Counted from the first letter of the stretch, positions 12,660 through 24,296 are shown. The stretch: 64,000 nt of DNA from Nageia nagi (GCA_050084985.1 JBITNC010000001.1:53940001-54004000), one strand, 5' to 3'. Notes: a model not told the origin generated them from the letters alone. Numbers and translations are program-made.

Positions 12660-13560
12660 CTATTAGGTTGAAATGGATTAGAAAAATAGAAAATCAAGTG
12701 AAAATTCTTGTATTCAATAGTGAATTGTTTGAATATTGGATTATTCGAATGTAGAAATTGATACTACAACCTTTGTTGCACTTATAGTAGATGAGAAAAA
12801 TGAGATTTTGGAGACCAAAAAAAGGATGCCAAATCCCTATTAACCATATAAAGTGGGATAGATATGGCTATCTTCCCCTAGATTTTAAAATGCATATAAT
12901 CAAAGGAAGCATGGGAGATTCTTGAGAATGCCTAAAAGGGATCTTCCAAGGTAAGAGTAGCTAAACTTCATATCTTATTTGAGGATTTTGAATCCTTAAA
13001 AATCAATTAAGATGAGATCATTAAGGTTTATAACTAGAGTTAAAAATTAGTAAATGGCATTCATTCACATGATTAGGCACTATATGATACTAGGATCATT
13101 AAGAAGGTGTTGACAAGGCTTCCAAGAAAGTTTGATCCTATCACCATTGGAATTGAGGAGTTTATAGAATTATATCATATCACCCTAGTTAAGTTACTTA
13201 AAATATTACATACTTATGAGAATTGAATCAGAGATAAGTAAGATAACCTTAATTAAGCATTCCAAGGAAAGTTGAGAATGAATGATCAGTCGTCAATCTC
13301 TAATGAGTCTAAATCTAGTAGTTCATAATCTACATCAAGAGGTTATGGTAGAGGTCATGGTGGATCATGCCATGGAAGAGGCAATCTTGATAGAGGAAGA
13401 GGTTAGTTATCCAATAAATTTTGGAACTTAGCCCAAATATATTGTAACTAATATGAAAAATATTATCACACTAAACAATAATATTTCAAGAAAAGAAACT
13501 AGCAAAAAGCTAACTACAATGAAGAACAAGGTGTTGCCAATCTCTTCCTCACCCAAATAA
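12660..13560 (+). pseudogene. copia gag remnant, internal region 1
   Basis: Stop-broken gag. It aligns along its length with 22950-23768 plus 31103-31190 of internal region 2, including the phrases around GAGATTTTGGAGACC (12803) and CTTCCAAGGTAAGAG (12947). A glycine/arginine-rich stretch follows (about 13340-13400). The zinc knuckle near 13441-13480 keeps the first cysteine and the histidine, but the second and third cysteines read as tyrosine (TGT to TAT type changes), as expected from decay of methylated cytosines on the other strand. Gag would form the particle that packages the RNA; this one cannot. Confidence 0.75.
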
Positions 13561-14538
13561 TTAGAATTTCAAATAATGACCATACACATAAGGAGAAAAT
13601 GAATTTAACTAAAGCACTAATAAGTAATGGTTATTCTATTAAAGAGATTAGAAATGCATGAAATAAGATATAAAGAGGAAGAACTAATGAGATAAATGAT
13701 CATAATAATACTAATTCATACATAGGGGTAGCTTACCTTCCATATATCAAGGTTCAAGTGATAATTTACCTAAAATATTAATCAAAGCACATATTAAGAT
13801 AATTTTTCTTTCTCTCAATAAATTAGAGAATGTGTTCATTTCTATGAAAGACCACTTAGAACCCTTCCAACATAAAGGTGTATATAAGATAATATGTGAG
13901 TATGGAACTTGTTACCTTAGTGAAATAGGTAGGTCAATACTTGAAAGAATTAAAGAACATTGTGCAAATTTACAATATAATAGAATAATGAAATCTTCCC
14001 TTGCTAAAATATGGATAAGACTAAACACCATATACTCATGGATAAGGTTGAATTCTTGGCTAAATGTGATAAATTACAAGAACAAAGAATTCAAGAAGCT
14101 ATTGAAATTAAACTTAACCATAATAATATTAAAAGAGACCAAAGTATTGATATTAGTAGGGCATGGTTACCTATTTTTGACCTAATTCATGAACATAGAA
14201 TGAAAAATAATGTGATACTAAATTAGCCATAAATTTTGCATTTTAATTTGATTTTTCATGTTCTTTACATTGTTGGGAAGATATTTTTATGTAAAATTTA
14301 ACTATATTAATATTTTTGGTATTTTATAATGATATAGGTATGACATTAATCTATAAAACTTGGGTATTTCTAATCTCTACTTAAAGAAGAAAGTTCCTCT
14401 TTATTTGTTTTTCATTCAGTAATTATGAAGATGGATCCCATAGATTGGAATCAAAAAGTCAATAATTAAAATTCATATGCAAGTAAACCTCAAACCATTA
14501 AAGAGAAATTTGAAGTTGTTGATGAATATGATTCAGAA
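13560..14538 (+). mobile_element. Penelope-like element fragment with GIY-YIG endonuclease
   Basis: This block is absent from the equivalent place in internal region 2 (between about 31195 and 31260) and so is an insertion between gag and protease. From about 13590 the plus strand reads in the manner of the end of a Penelope-like RT, with an ISNGYSIKEI segment (about 13620-13650) and a YLPYIKGSSDNL segment (about 13732-13770), which is the linker before the endonuclease in this family. The GIY-YIG endonuclease follows (see next entry), then a non-coding tail with GAAGATGGATCCCAT near 14426-14440. It is 5'-truncated, as these elements often are. The right border is uncertain between about 14440 and 14540, and I see no clear target duplication. 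Confidence 0.7.
13832..14226 (+). pseudogene. GIY-YIG endonuclease domain of a Penelope-like retroelement
   Basis: Starting from the methionine at 13832, the frame shows KDHLEPF, then GVYKI (the GIY half, residues 16-20), a cysteine pair, CYLSEIGRS (the YIG half, residues 27-35, with the usual G of YIG read as S), R39 and the EH pair (residues 42-43) of the family. Near 14000-14011 the reading continues in another frame, open to 14226, which carries HHILMDKVEFLAKC, then RIQEAIEIKLN (the helix with the catalytic glutamate of GIY-YIG nucleases) and SRAWLPIFDLI. The frame switch and scattered substitutions make it a pseudogene. In active elements this nuclease nicks the target for insertion. In plants, GIY-YIG Penelope-like elements are known from conifers, where transfer from arthropods has been proposed. 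Family call is strong; origin is inference. Confidence 0.8.
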
Positions 14539-14539
14539 T

Positions 14540-14905
14540 AGAAACTTGTTTAAAAAACTTGAAAATAATATCAATAGATAAGTTAATTTTGGTGATAAAA
14601 ATTAGGTGAGCATTATTGATAAAGGAACAATTATATTCAAATTAAATATCAACAAGAATATGCATATGCATAATACATTATATGTTCTTGGGTTGAAACA
14701 TATTCTCTTAAGCATTGGTCAATTATGTATGAGAAACTACAAAGTAGTTTATACAAAGAAGAGCTATAAAATCACAAATGAGACCAATAATTAAGTAGTT
14801 GTTACTATTCTCATGTCTAAGAATAGAATGTATATGTTAAAAATGTATTCAATTATAAATTATTTAAAGACTAGAGTTGATCTTGCATGGTTATAGCATA
14901 AGAGG
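14540..14905 (+). pseudogene. copia protease/GAG-pre-integrase remnant, internal region 1
   Basis: The frame open at 14606-14794 contains the segment VSIIDKGTIIFKLN (14608 on), HNTLYVLGLKHILLSIGQL and a run of KNYKVVYTKKSYKITNET type. This is the conserved stretch between protease and integrase in copia elements. The aspartic protease catalytic triad itself is missing, being removed with the Penelope insertion. Internal region 2 carries the same stretch at 31325-31529. Confidence 0.75.
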
Positions 14906-15982
14906 TTCAAATAAGAACCCAGAGCTTGGTACTCTAAAATTGACACCTATTTCCATTAAAATGGTTATCAAAGGTGATCAATAGAAGCTATATAATTATA
15001 CACATAGGTAATTGGATTTGACTTCATAATTAGATATTTATTTGTTGATGATATTATCTTTGAGTACTTCCCATACCTTATTGAAGCAATTTAAAATTGC
15101 CATGGTGAATGAGTTTGAGATGAGTAGTTTAGATGAAATGCAATATTTCCTTACAATGCAAGTGAAGTAATCATCTAGTGGCATTTTCATCATTTAAAAA
15201 AATTAAGTTGAAGATATTTTGGTAATATTTTCCATCAAGGACTACAAAGCAATTACTACATCAAAATTTGTTGGTTGCAAATTGATGAAAGAGGAACCCA
15301 CTTTTCTTGTTAATGTAATCTTATATAGGTCTCTTGTTGGTAGGCTATTGTATCTCATAGCTACAATACCTAATATTATATTTATAGTTAGTTTAGTAGC
15401 AAGATTAATGCATTATTCACATGAATCATATTTGAAAAAAGCCAATATAATTCTTTGATATGTAAGTGGCACAAAACTTTTGGTATGTATTATAAAACAC
15501 TAATTATAATAATCTTGAAGAGTACATAGATGTTGATTGGGCAAAAATTCTTGATAACTAGAAAAAGCATTTGACTATGCCTTCTTCTTTGGCAAATCCT
15601 AAATTTCTTAGAGTAGCAAGAAGTAATATATTGTTTCTCTTTCCACTATTGAAACAAAATATATGGTCACCCCCTCTACTTGTACTTAATCGACTTAGAT
15701 GCATAGATTCTTTGAATACTTGGGCATGTAAACTATCCATCCTATTACAATTCACTATGAAAACACTAGCAGCATTACAAGAATAAATAATCCAATGTTT
15801 TTACATCTAGAGAAAGCATATAGCTATTCACCATCATTTCATGAGCAACTTGTGAAGGATGAATTCATTGAATTCAAATTTTGTAATTTTGAATATCAAC
15901 TTGCATATATATTCACTAAAGCATTGGAAAAATATTGATTCCTTAATTTTCAAAATTTAATTGGAATCCAAACCTTTGACAT
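14906..15982 (+). pseudogene. copia RT C-terminus and RNase H remnant, internal region 1
   Basis: Sequence jumps at about 14905 from the pre-integrase region directly to the RT C-terminal half (EPRAWYSKID-like block at 14918-14950), so the whole integrase and the first half of RT are deleted. The rest follows the family: the MVIFSIKDYKAITT frame (15219-15458) containing LVGRLLYL, and the RNase H part (15540-15960), where a histidine-rich HHHF-type segment lies near 15825-15845 and a degenerate IFTKAL segment near 15910-15930. Many stops. Its nearest relative is 55300-56250 in internal region 2. Confidence 0.75.
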
Positions 15983-15993
15983 TAAGGGGGGAA
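15983..15993 (+). other. Polypurine tract of internal region 1
   Basis: AAGGGGGGAA immediately before the start of LTR2. Standard primer for plus-strand synthesis; position and sequence agree with 56254-56262 and with copia-B at 30570-30580. Confidence 0.8.
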
Positions 15994-17296
15994 TTAAAGT
16001 AAATAATGTTTCATGGTTTGGATATTCAAATTTTAACAACAACAATTTTATTCTATCTCTCTCCTAGAAATAACTACTACAAGACTACTATTTCAACTAC
16101 CTAATTTAATTTCTATTGTAGAAATGTAGTTGAGCTTTTAATTCTCATAATCTAATTTACTATAGTAAGATCTTCTTCTCCTATAAGGACATGGGTGTCC
16201 ATTACTCTATTTACATTTTTTCTTGACATCTTTTATGGATTTTGTCCTTATGGTTAGAATTTTGGACTGTTGAACACTCTATCTTCTTGAACAATGCATG
16301 TAAAGATAATTTTTCCCTCATTGTATTATAATATTACATTCATTTCACAATAGCAATAGCAATAAATATTGCTTTTCAACTATTTTTTATGGTTGTATGA
16401 TATGCTTTCTTTTCTAGGCATGTTTGTATAAGAAAATACTTGCAAATATTTACATAAGAGATATGGAAAAAAACCAAGGTGATATTCATCTATTTGGTAG
16501 CATTTTCACTATGTGAGTAATTATTAAATTTTCATTTTATGCAATAGATTTGAACATTTTTGTGGTTGTCCAAAACTATACTTTTTTCAAATCAATTTTC
16601 TTTTGGAGTTTATAAAATTTATTCTAGACCTCCATTTGGTGTGATTCATTTTATTTTGGATAAGTGGTTTCACCATCTTTCCAACCATATATATAATTAC
16701 CTAAGTTTTTGGCATATCACACTCATAAACCATGATTTTGAAACCTACACTTACATAGTCCTACTTAGTAACCCCTATGAAGTGTTTTACTTATAGCTAA
16801 GTTTGGACCAATCTATTATATTCTATATGGCCCAATCCTTTCACCATTGGATATATATTTGTATTTAATTTATAATGGTATATATAAATCTTATATTTTG
16901 ATAAATATTGATGAAGTTACATCAATTTATCATGATTACATATAACTAGATTTGTCTTTGTTTTGCACCTAGATTTTATCTCTATTTTCTATTTGAAAAA
17001 TTTGCCTTTGTCTCCATATTAGACTTGCATATTATATTCCTAAAACCATATAATTCTCAAAAACCTTATGCATCATATATATTGACCTTTTTATCCACTT
17101 GGGAGACCCATATATGACTCAAAAAGCTTTGTATTTACCCTAGGAACTTCAAATTCATATTCTCAAAGATTCATAGCTCCATTTGACACATGTGAGCACT
17201 CATTGAAAAGATATTTTTGAGATATATCAAACCATATTAAAAAAATACTTATGAGAGCACAATTTTATTTTACAACCTTTGAAATTATTGATGGTT
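15994..17296 (+). repeat. LTR2 of the copia array, left part
   Basis: Begins TTAAAGTAAATAATG (the TG end has mutated to TT) and follows LTR1 base by base to GATGGTT at 17290-17296, where the nested gypsy-type element interrupts it. The right part resumes at 22881. Confidence 0.8.
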
Positions 17297-18608
17297 TATG
17301 AGGATCCAAAATCACCTTCAATAAAAAATAATCAATACTAGGGTTTTTGCAACCCCCAAACACCAAATAGCTGAAATCTAATGCAATCACATCCCAACAA
17401 TTGCCTTCTAGGGCACACAAAAATCCCACAATACCAACATGGGTTCTCCTAATACCCCACACCTCACACAACATCAAAAAAGGGACACATAATGTTGACA
17501 TCAACCTATAGGGATTCACCAACACCCTATAAACCCTATGAATTCCTTACAACAATAATGCACAACACAAGAATGCTAACAATGAGTACAAAAGTATGAA
17601 GCTTTCAACACTAGTATATCACCAAACATGGAACATATAATGATATAATAAGAACGTAATTATATGGGACATAATGAATTACCTTTTGGATTATGAGAGA
17701 TTATGAATATACAATGGAGGTACACCAACTGATCTAGGGTTCCAAACCGTCTAAAAAACCAAACCAAACTATAGGATAGGCTTACTCTCTCAGTATTCAA
17801 ATACCCTCCTACGAAGGACTCTCCTCAAATCCTAGAGACTAATGAAGGTAGAAACTTATCCTTGAAATTCCACCAGATGGGCTAGGTGACCCACCTAAGT
17901 TGTATAATGTAGGCTCCTAACCCTATCACTCCTCTAGACACCATTTAGGAATAGTTGTTTAGCACTGCTAAGACTTTATTTCCTGATCAAAATTGGTATA
18001 GAAAGTGTATGATAAGTGGTAACCTCATAATGGAGCTTCATCCCTTATATATAGTCTCTCATGTACACATATCATGCCTTGTTATCACCCCAAGCCATTT
18101 CTAATCCAACATTAGGATCAATAAATCAACCATGCCAATGTGGGGATCATATTGGCCTAGTATGCCAACTAGGGTTCATAAAGATCTTTAACATTGATGT
18201 GGGGTCTAAATGGCCTTTTAGGATAATGTGCAATCCAAATGGCCTTTAAGGTTGATGTTGGGATTTGTAAGGTCTCATAAGCCAATGTGGGATATATGAG
18301 GTCCTCCAAACATTAAAATGCTCCTTCATGCACCTCCAACAAGCATGACACATGACTACCTAGGGTTTCCCACAATTTGAGATTACCCATGAACTACACA
18401 CATCACAATGGGATTCCCACAATCTAGGATAACCCATCACAACACACAACATTACTACTCAAGGGATACATCCCATTATTGGGCTCATAATAGTTCCATA
18501 AACCATAAGCTCCTACTTGAGTTACACAATCACAACATGAACATGAACAAACACTAGAATACAAAGAGTCATTACATAATTTCCCATTGGTCCAAATGGG
18601 ACATCACA
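17297..18608 (-). repeat. 3' LTR of the gypsy-type element
   Basis: 1312 bp, matching 21583-22880 along its length. At about 18110-18310 it contains degenerate direct repeats around AATGTGGGG and ATGGCCTTT (also at 22430-22570 in the partner), a minisatellite within the LTR. Confidence 0.9.
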
Positions 18609-18628
18609 AAGCCTCTCCTCTCAAATTA
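18609..18628 (-). other. Polypurine tract of the gypsy-type element (minus strand)
   Basis: AAGCCTCTCCTCTC on the plus strand, so GAGAGGAGAGGCTT on the minus strand, directly before the LTR start (TGTGATG). This fixes the element in minus orientation. Confidence 0.8.
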
Positions 18629-19220
18629 ATTACCCTTAATAAATGGTAAGAGATAGCTATGGATTATCTCCTAAGAATCCTTTGGTGCCCTCAACTGCAC
18701 CATACATCATTGGAAGATCATTATGACCCCTAGTCCCTTTAGCTATAGTGAATCATCAATGTTGAATACCTTTGTGAATTGTAGACTCCTAAGCTGGCCA
18801 TGGCATTATTCCCTCAGTGTGTGTTCATAAAAGAATCTCTTCAACCATGGAAGTGCATGCACTCCTACATTGAATTGTACTTGTAATGATCTATGATAGA
18901 TGATTATTAGTGTAAATTATATTGGGCCTAGATCCATCTTAGGATTTAAATGATCCTCAATAATGATGGCATTCCCAAGCCTCAACATGGGATTTCAAAA
19001 CTCTTGGACCCATAGTATTGACTTTCCTACCTCCCTAAAGTCCAACATAGGGTCCTCTCCTCCTTGGACTCTCAATGTGGTTGCTCCAGGTAGTTCCCTA
19101 TCTAACATGGTCATTATAGACACCTCATTGCTCAACATGGTATCTTGACCTATCCTCATATCCAACATGTGATAACTACTCACTTGAATTCCCAATGTGT
19201 CTATTCTGTTCTCCTCCTTA
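18629..19220 (-). repeat. 3' internal region with degenerate minisatellite
   Basis: Between the protease and the polypurine tract. From about 18970 to 19200 the plus strand repeats TCCAACATGG/CTCAACATGG-like words every 30-40 bp. On the minus strand this would give repeats with the core MLD or MLS in the frame at 18995-19225 (MLDMRIGQ, MLSNEVS, MLDREL, MLDFREV). The rest of this stretch has no recognisable domain. Confidence 0.5.
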
Positions 19221-19229
19221 GTCAACTCG

Positions 19230-19640
19230 ACCAGATCTAACCTATTGTTGGTATGTTATGTGTCCTTATCCCTTAACCCTTATATTATGTACTCCACTCC
19301 ATCTATTTCAAACCTCATAGTAAGGTTTTGGTAGTTGGTATGAATGTCACCCAACTCAAACAACCATTGTACCCCAAGGATGATGTGCAAATGCCCTTTC
19401 AAAGGGTAGAGGTAGAAATCCTCTCTCACTGCATAGCCTTGCATTCTTACTCCTAACCTCTTTATAATCATGTCCACCAATGTGAGCTTCCTATTGGCAT
19501 TTGAAACTCAAAAACCCTTCATTTTCAACTCCTTTCTCTCTAAAAAAGTTGATTTCGATGAAGTTGTGGGATTCTCTTGGATCTATCATCACCATAACAT
19601 CCTAGCTGTAAGCTTACCCAATAAAATTCAATGTTAAAAA
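19230..19640 (-). pseudogene. Retroviral-type aspartic protease of the gypsy-type element
   Basis: On the minus strand the active-site region reads DPRESHNFIEINF (about 19596-19555), at the place where Ty3/gypsy proteases have D-[PST]-G-A-S-H-[NS]-F-I; the catalytic D is present but the glycine is changed to R-E. Downstream, the frame at 19480-19280 has the HIILGVQWLFELGDIH motif (L-G-x-x-W-L flap region of the family) and an LTMRFEIDGVEY end. This domain would cut Gag into mature parts. The frames of the two halves are not joined, so the gene is dead. Confidence 0.8.
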
Positions 19641-21540
19641 CTTCTTCACCCCATGGAGTGAAGCCACCATGATTCCTAAAATGGCCTCTACACAAAGTAG
19701 CTATGAGTCATCCAACCATTCATTCAAGTCCAATTTTGACTCTTCCAAACTCTCCTCATAATACACCTTGATAAAGTGCACTTGCCCCTTACCTAAGTAA
19801 TGGTGTCTAGGCTTCCAAGTCTTCTTGCAATAGAAGCACTTGCCCTCTTCCCTTAGTTTCTTATTGCATCCAAATAATATGATCTAGGCATGGAGGCTGC
19901 CTTGGCCTTACTAAGCCCTTCCAACAATCTTTGACTTGGTGGTGCCATGTTGGCTAATCCTCCCCTAAGGGATTTCATGGAAGGATCCAAGTCATATGCA
20001 ACCTAAATAGCATCATCCAAGGTTCTAGGGTTAGAAACCTTGACCATTCCACTCAATGGCTTGATCAAGACCTTGATGAAGAAAAATGTCAGCCTCTCCT
20101 CTAGAATATGGTGGATCATTACTAGTAATTTATGAAACTCAATCACAAACTCATCCACTATCTTCATTTGCCTTAATGAATTTAAGTCCCAAAAATAATT
20201 ATTCTCCTTTTTTTTGTCAAATCTCTTCAAATTCATCTAGTGAATTTCTCAAACATGGTGATGTGTGTATACCATTGGTTTACCATGACATGATGCCACC
20301 ATTCCAATGCATCACCCTCTAGATGCAAAGATGCAAAGTTTATGGCCTCCTCCTCCACCATGCTAGGGTTCAACATAAAGTATGTCTATAATTGGTGCAA
20401 CCAAACCCTTACTATCATCTTCTTTCCATCAAATGTGAGAACTTGCATTTTGTTGATCTTATGCTACAAGTCCCTTTTTCCTTCCCACTATCCTTCTGAC
20501 TAATATTGGCCATGTGGCCCTCCTTTCAAACTTAACAACTCCAAGTAACTACTGAAATTGATATCTTATCTCACTTTTGTATGTAGCATGTTGTAATACT
20601 TGTGATGCTTATTTAGTTATAATGCACTAGGTACCCTTACCTTTGAATCCTTGCCTCTTTTTGTGCAAACATAGGTTTATTCAATCTTGGAATGATGGGC
20701 TACTATTCCATTCTTCCAACATTGGCCTCCAAGTAGCATTTTAAGAGGTGGCTTTCCTACTATAGCATCTTTTATAATTGAGACAACTAGAATTAGGGAA
20801 CAATTTATTCCCTAAATCCTTAAATGGAATCCCTATCCCTCACACTTTTGGTTCTCCTCAACAAGTTCTCTCCATCCATCTAATCCTCCTTCAAATACTC
20901 CCTAGAGTCATTCACAACATGATGTGGGGGTGGGGTTGCCTCCTTGGTGTGATGTGGGTTCCTATAACCCTAATAGATTTGTTGTAACCCCTCCTAATCA
21001 TCACTATGTTGACATGGGCTTTCAAGATCTTCTCTATCACCTAGTTGGGCCGGTAGCCTTCTTGAGTATGATGTGGCTCTAGATATTCTACCTCATCTTC
21101 TTATGGATCCACTCCTTCATATCTGGTTCTTCATCCATGCCTCCTATCTGAATCATGCTGTGAAGGATTTGAATCCTCCTATACATGGAACTATTCCTTG
21201 GGTTCTCCTCTCCCTATATTCTATGTTGATCTCCTTCTTGAGATTAACCCTAGTATCGATTCATCCTTTGCTCCATGGATTTCATGGCTTTGGTCATGGT
21301 ATGTAAGGTTGAGATCAATGCCCTAAACTCCCATTTAGGTGTGCCATACTAATTCTTCCCCCTTTCAATCTATGGTTCCTCTTGTGTAGCTTCCTCATAA
21401 CTTTTCTTTTTAATATCTATCTTGTCTTCCATCTAGTGTCTTGGCCCTTCCTCTTGGTAGCCATCTTTAGATCTCCCACCCTTCTTGGTGGATGTCATCT
21501 CTCTCTTACTAGATATGGTGTAATATTTGTGAACCTTGGG
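19641..21540 (-). pseudogene. gypsy-type gag
   Basis: Minus strand. The start lies near 21500 with a basic, Lys-rich N-terminus (ATKKGGRSKDGY-like). The capsid core is at about 20440-19995: EEEAINFASLHLEGDALEW (20365-20310), then ERLTFFFIKVLIKPLSGMVK and TLDDAI, which match the retrotransposon Gag domain of Ty3/gypsy elements. A zinc knuckle follows at 19870-19808 (CFYCKKTWKPRHH), with the last cysteine of C-x2-C-x4-H-x4-C not seen. Several stops interrupt it. In an active element it would form the virus-like particle. Confidence 0.8.
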
Positions 21541-21570
21541 TTTCATAAAATAGGCTAGAAAGATCCAAGA

Positions 21571-21582
21571 TCTGATACCACT
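21571..21582 (-). other. Primer binding site of the gypsy-type element
   Basis: Plus strand TCTGATACCACT; on the minus strand AGTGGTATCAGA, one base after the LTR end. It is the TGGTATCAGA sequence that pairs with initiator tRNA-Met. Confidence 0.85.
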
Positions 21583-22880
21583 TGTGAGGATCCAAAATTA
21601 CCCTCAATAAAAAATAATTAATACTAGGGTTTCTACAACCCCTAAACACCAAATGGCCACACTCTAACATAATCACACCCTAATGATTGCCTTCTAGAGA
21701 ACATAACAATCCCACAAAACTAACATGGGTCCTCCTAAGCACCCACACCTCACACAACATCAAAAAATGGACACACAATACTAACGTTAATCCCTAGGGC
21801 TTCTCTAACACCTTGCAAACCCTAAGAATGCCTTACAACAACAATGCATAACATAAGAATGCTAACTATGGGTACACAAGCAATATAACACAAGTATAAA
21901 ACTTTCAACACAAATATATCACAACACATAGAACATACAATGATATAACAAGAACATAATTATATGGGACATAATGAATTGCCTTTTGGATTATGAGAGA
22001 TTATGAATATATAATGAAGGTACACCAACTGATCTAGAGTTCCAAATCATCTAAAAAACTAAACCAAACTATAGGATAGACTTACTCCCTCTATATTTTA
22101 ATACCCTCCTACAAAGGAGTATCCTCAAATCCTAGAGACCAATGAAGGTAGAAGCTCATCCTTGGAATTCCATTAGATGGGCTAGGTGACCCACCTAAGT
22201 TGTAGAATGTCAAGTTCCTAACTCTACCACTCCTCTAGATGTCATCTAAGAATAGTTTCTTAGCACTGTTAAGAATTTTTTGCCTAATTGGTGCTGATAT
22301 ATAAAGTGTATGATAAGTGGTAACCTCATAATGGAGCTTCATCCCCTAGATATAGTCTCTCATGTACACAGATCATGCTCATTATCACCCCAAGCCATTT
22401 TTAATCCAACATTGGGATCAACATGTCAATCATGCCAATGTGGGGGTCATATTGGCCCAGTATACCTACGTGGGGGTCATATAGGCCCTTAAGGCTAATG
22501 TGGGGTTGAAATGGCCTTTTAGGCTAACATGGGGATCTGTAAAGTCTCATGAGCCAATGTGGGATATGTGGAGTCCTCCCAAAATTGAAACCCTCCTTTA
22601 TGCACCTCCAAAAAGCATGACACATGACTACTTAGGGTTTCCCACAATCTGTATTACCCATGAACTACACATAACACATTAGGATTCCTAAAATCTGGGA
22701 TAACCCATCACAACACACAACATTACTACTCAATGGGAGATGTCCCATTACTAGGCTCTGAATGGGGTCCACATACATAAGATCCTGCTTGAGTTACATA
22801 ATCACAACATGAACATGAATAAACACTAGAATACAAAGAGTCATTATATAATTTCTCATTGGTCCAAATAGGATGTCACA
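21583..22880 (-). repeat. 5' LTR of the gypsy-type element
   Basis: 1298 bp, beginning TGTGAGGATCC on the plus strand and ending GATGTCACA. It is clearly similar to 17297-18608, with frequent transitions. In the same relative place it carries the minisatellite (22430-22570) around GTGGGGGTCATAT. Confidence 0.9.
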
Positions 22881-22934
22881 TGGTTATACCATCATCAGAT
22901 CACTATATCTAGACCATGCACCTTAAAATATTCA
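22881..22934 (+). repeat. LTR2 of the copia array, right part
   Basis: After the gypsy-type element, the sequence TGGTTATACCATCATCAG continues LTR1 positions 12582 on (TGGTTCTATCATTCC) and ends AATATTCA at 22934. Confidence 0.85.
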
Positions 22935-23768
22935 TTTGATATTAGAGATACTCTTTCTATTAGATTCAAATGGATAAAAAAAGTGGAAACTTGGTGTAGT
23001 TAAATATTCCTATATTCAATGGTGAACATTTAAAATATTAAAGTATTCAAATGAAAACTTTTCTTATCTCTCAATACCTATGAAGTCTTATTTCATAGGG
23101 TTATGTAGATATTGATGTTGCATCCTTTGCTCCACTTACAATAGATGAGAAAAAGGAGATTTTAGAGGCCAAAAAAAGGATTCCAAATCCATATTCACCA
23201 TACAAAGTGGGATATATGTGGTTATCTTCCCTAAGATTGCAAAATGCAAGCAATCAAAGGAAGCATGTGAGACTCTTGAAAGTGCTTACAAGGTATCTTC
23301 CAAGGTAAGAGTAGCTAGGCTTCAACACTTGTGTAGACATTTTGAATCCTTAAAAATGAATTAATATGGTACCATTGAGGTCTTTATAACTAGAGTTCAA
23401 ATTTTAGTAAATGGAACTCATTCATGTGGTAAGGCACCAATTGATACTATGCTAATAGAGAAGGTGATGAGAAGTCTTCTAAATTTTTTTTGATCCTATA
23501 ACCATTTGTATTGAGGAGTATGAAGACTTATCTTAAGGTAGACTAGAGAACCTTATTGTAGCATTCCAAGGCAAGTTGAGAATAAATGACTAACCATCAA
23601 GTTCTAAGGAGTATACATATACTAGTTAATCATCTACATTAAGAGGCCATGATAGAGGTCATGATGGATTAGACCATGGAAGAGGAGGTTTTGGTAGAGG
23701 AAGAGGTCGATCAACAAAAAAACTAGAACTCAACCTAAAGATATTATGACTAGAGTGTAAAAGATGAT
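22935..23768 (+). pseudogene. copia primer site and gag, internal region 2
   Basis: The degenerate primer site TTGATATTAGAGA (22937 on) follows LTR2. The gag then runs parallel to 12660-13440, including a glycine/arginine-rich stretch (about 23645-23710), up to the zinc knuckle, where the element copia-B inserted after AGATGAT. A short segment near 23040-23110 has no equivalent in internal region 1. Confidence 0.75.
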
Positions 23769-24294
23769 TGTTAGAATAAATAATGCATTATTGTATAAAT
23801 TATTCTTTATATGGTATCTAAAGAATAATATCTCTTCTATTTATGTAACTCACTATTTAATCCACTTAATACTTAAAAGTATTTCTAAATACCTTTAAAG
23901 TATTTAGAAAAATTAATATGGAGATTTATCTTACAATAATCCCACTTGAGGATATTTTATCCTTTGGTCTATGTTATTCTCCTTGGGTAAAATGGTGAGA
24001 CAGAGTGATATTTTTTCCAATAAATAGAGGGATTTCCTTAAGCATTAGATACACTTGTAGAAAGCATTTTTATGCTATCAGTTTGTAGGAGAGTTCTTGA
24101 GAAGAGTTGTAAGAGAGTTCTTTTTCTTGAGAAATAATAAAATTTAGTTTTAACGGATGTTTCTATGGGAAAATTCCTCCCATAGTTTTACCACTTAAAT
24201 CTTGTCTCTAATTTTTGTGATTGCTCTTGAGTTGTTGTTTAGAAGAATATTGCTTCAAGAAGATCTTAGATTAAGAGGATTTTAGCTTCTTTCA
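23769..24294 (+). repeat. 5' LTR of copia-B
   Basis: 526 bp. It contains the promoter-like AATAAATAGAGGGATTTCC at about 24020-24038 and shares most of its sequence with 30581-31097. Confidence 0.9.
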
Positions 24295-24296
24295 AT

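Larger units (their letters stand above)
17297..22880 (-). mobile_element. Ty3/gypsy-type Gag-protease element (non-autonomous)
   Basis: 5584 bp, flanked by a perfect 5-bp duplication TGGTT (17292-17296 and 22881-22885). Two LTRs of about 1.3 kb have the inverted ends TGTGA and TCACA (the first base pair of the left LTR has mutated to TA). The minus orientation is set by a primer site next to the right LTR and a polypurine tract next to the left LTR. The 2974-bp internal region holds gag and an aspartic protease only; no reverse transcriptase, RNase H or integrase is present. It therefore depended on other elements for transposition, like the Gag-only elements described in plants. Removing it restores LTR2. 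Confidence 0.9.
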
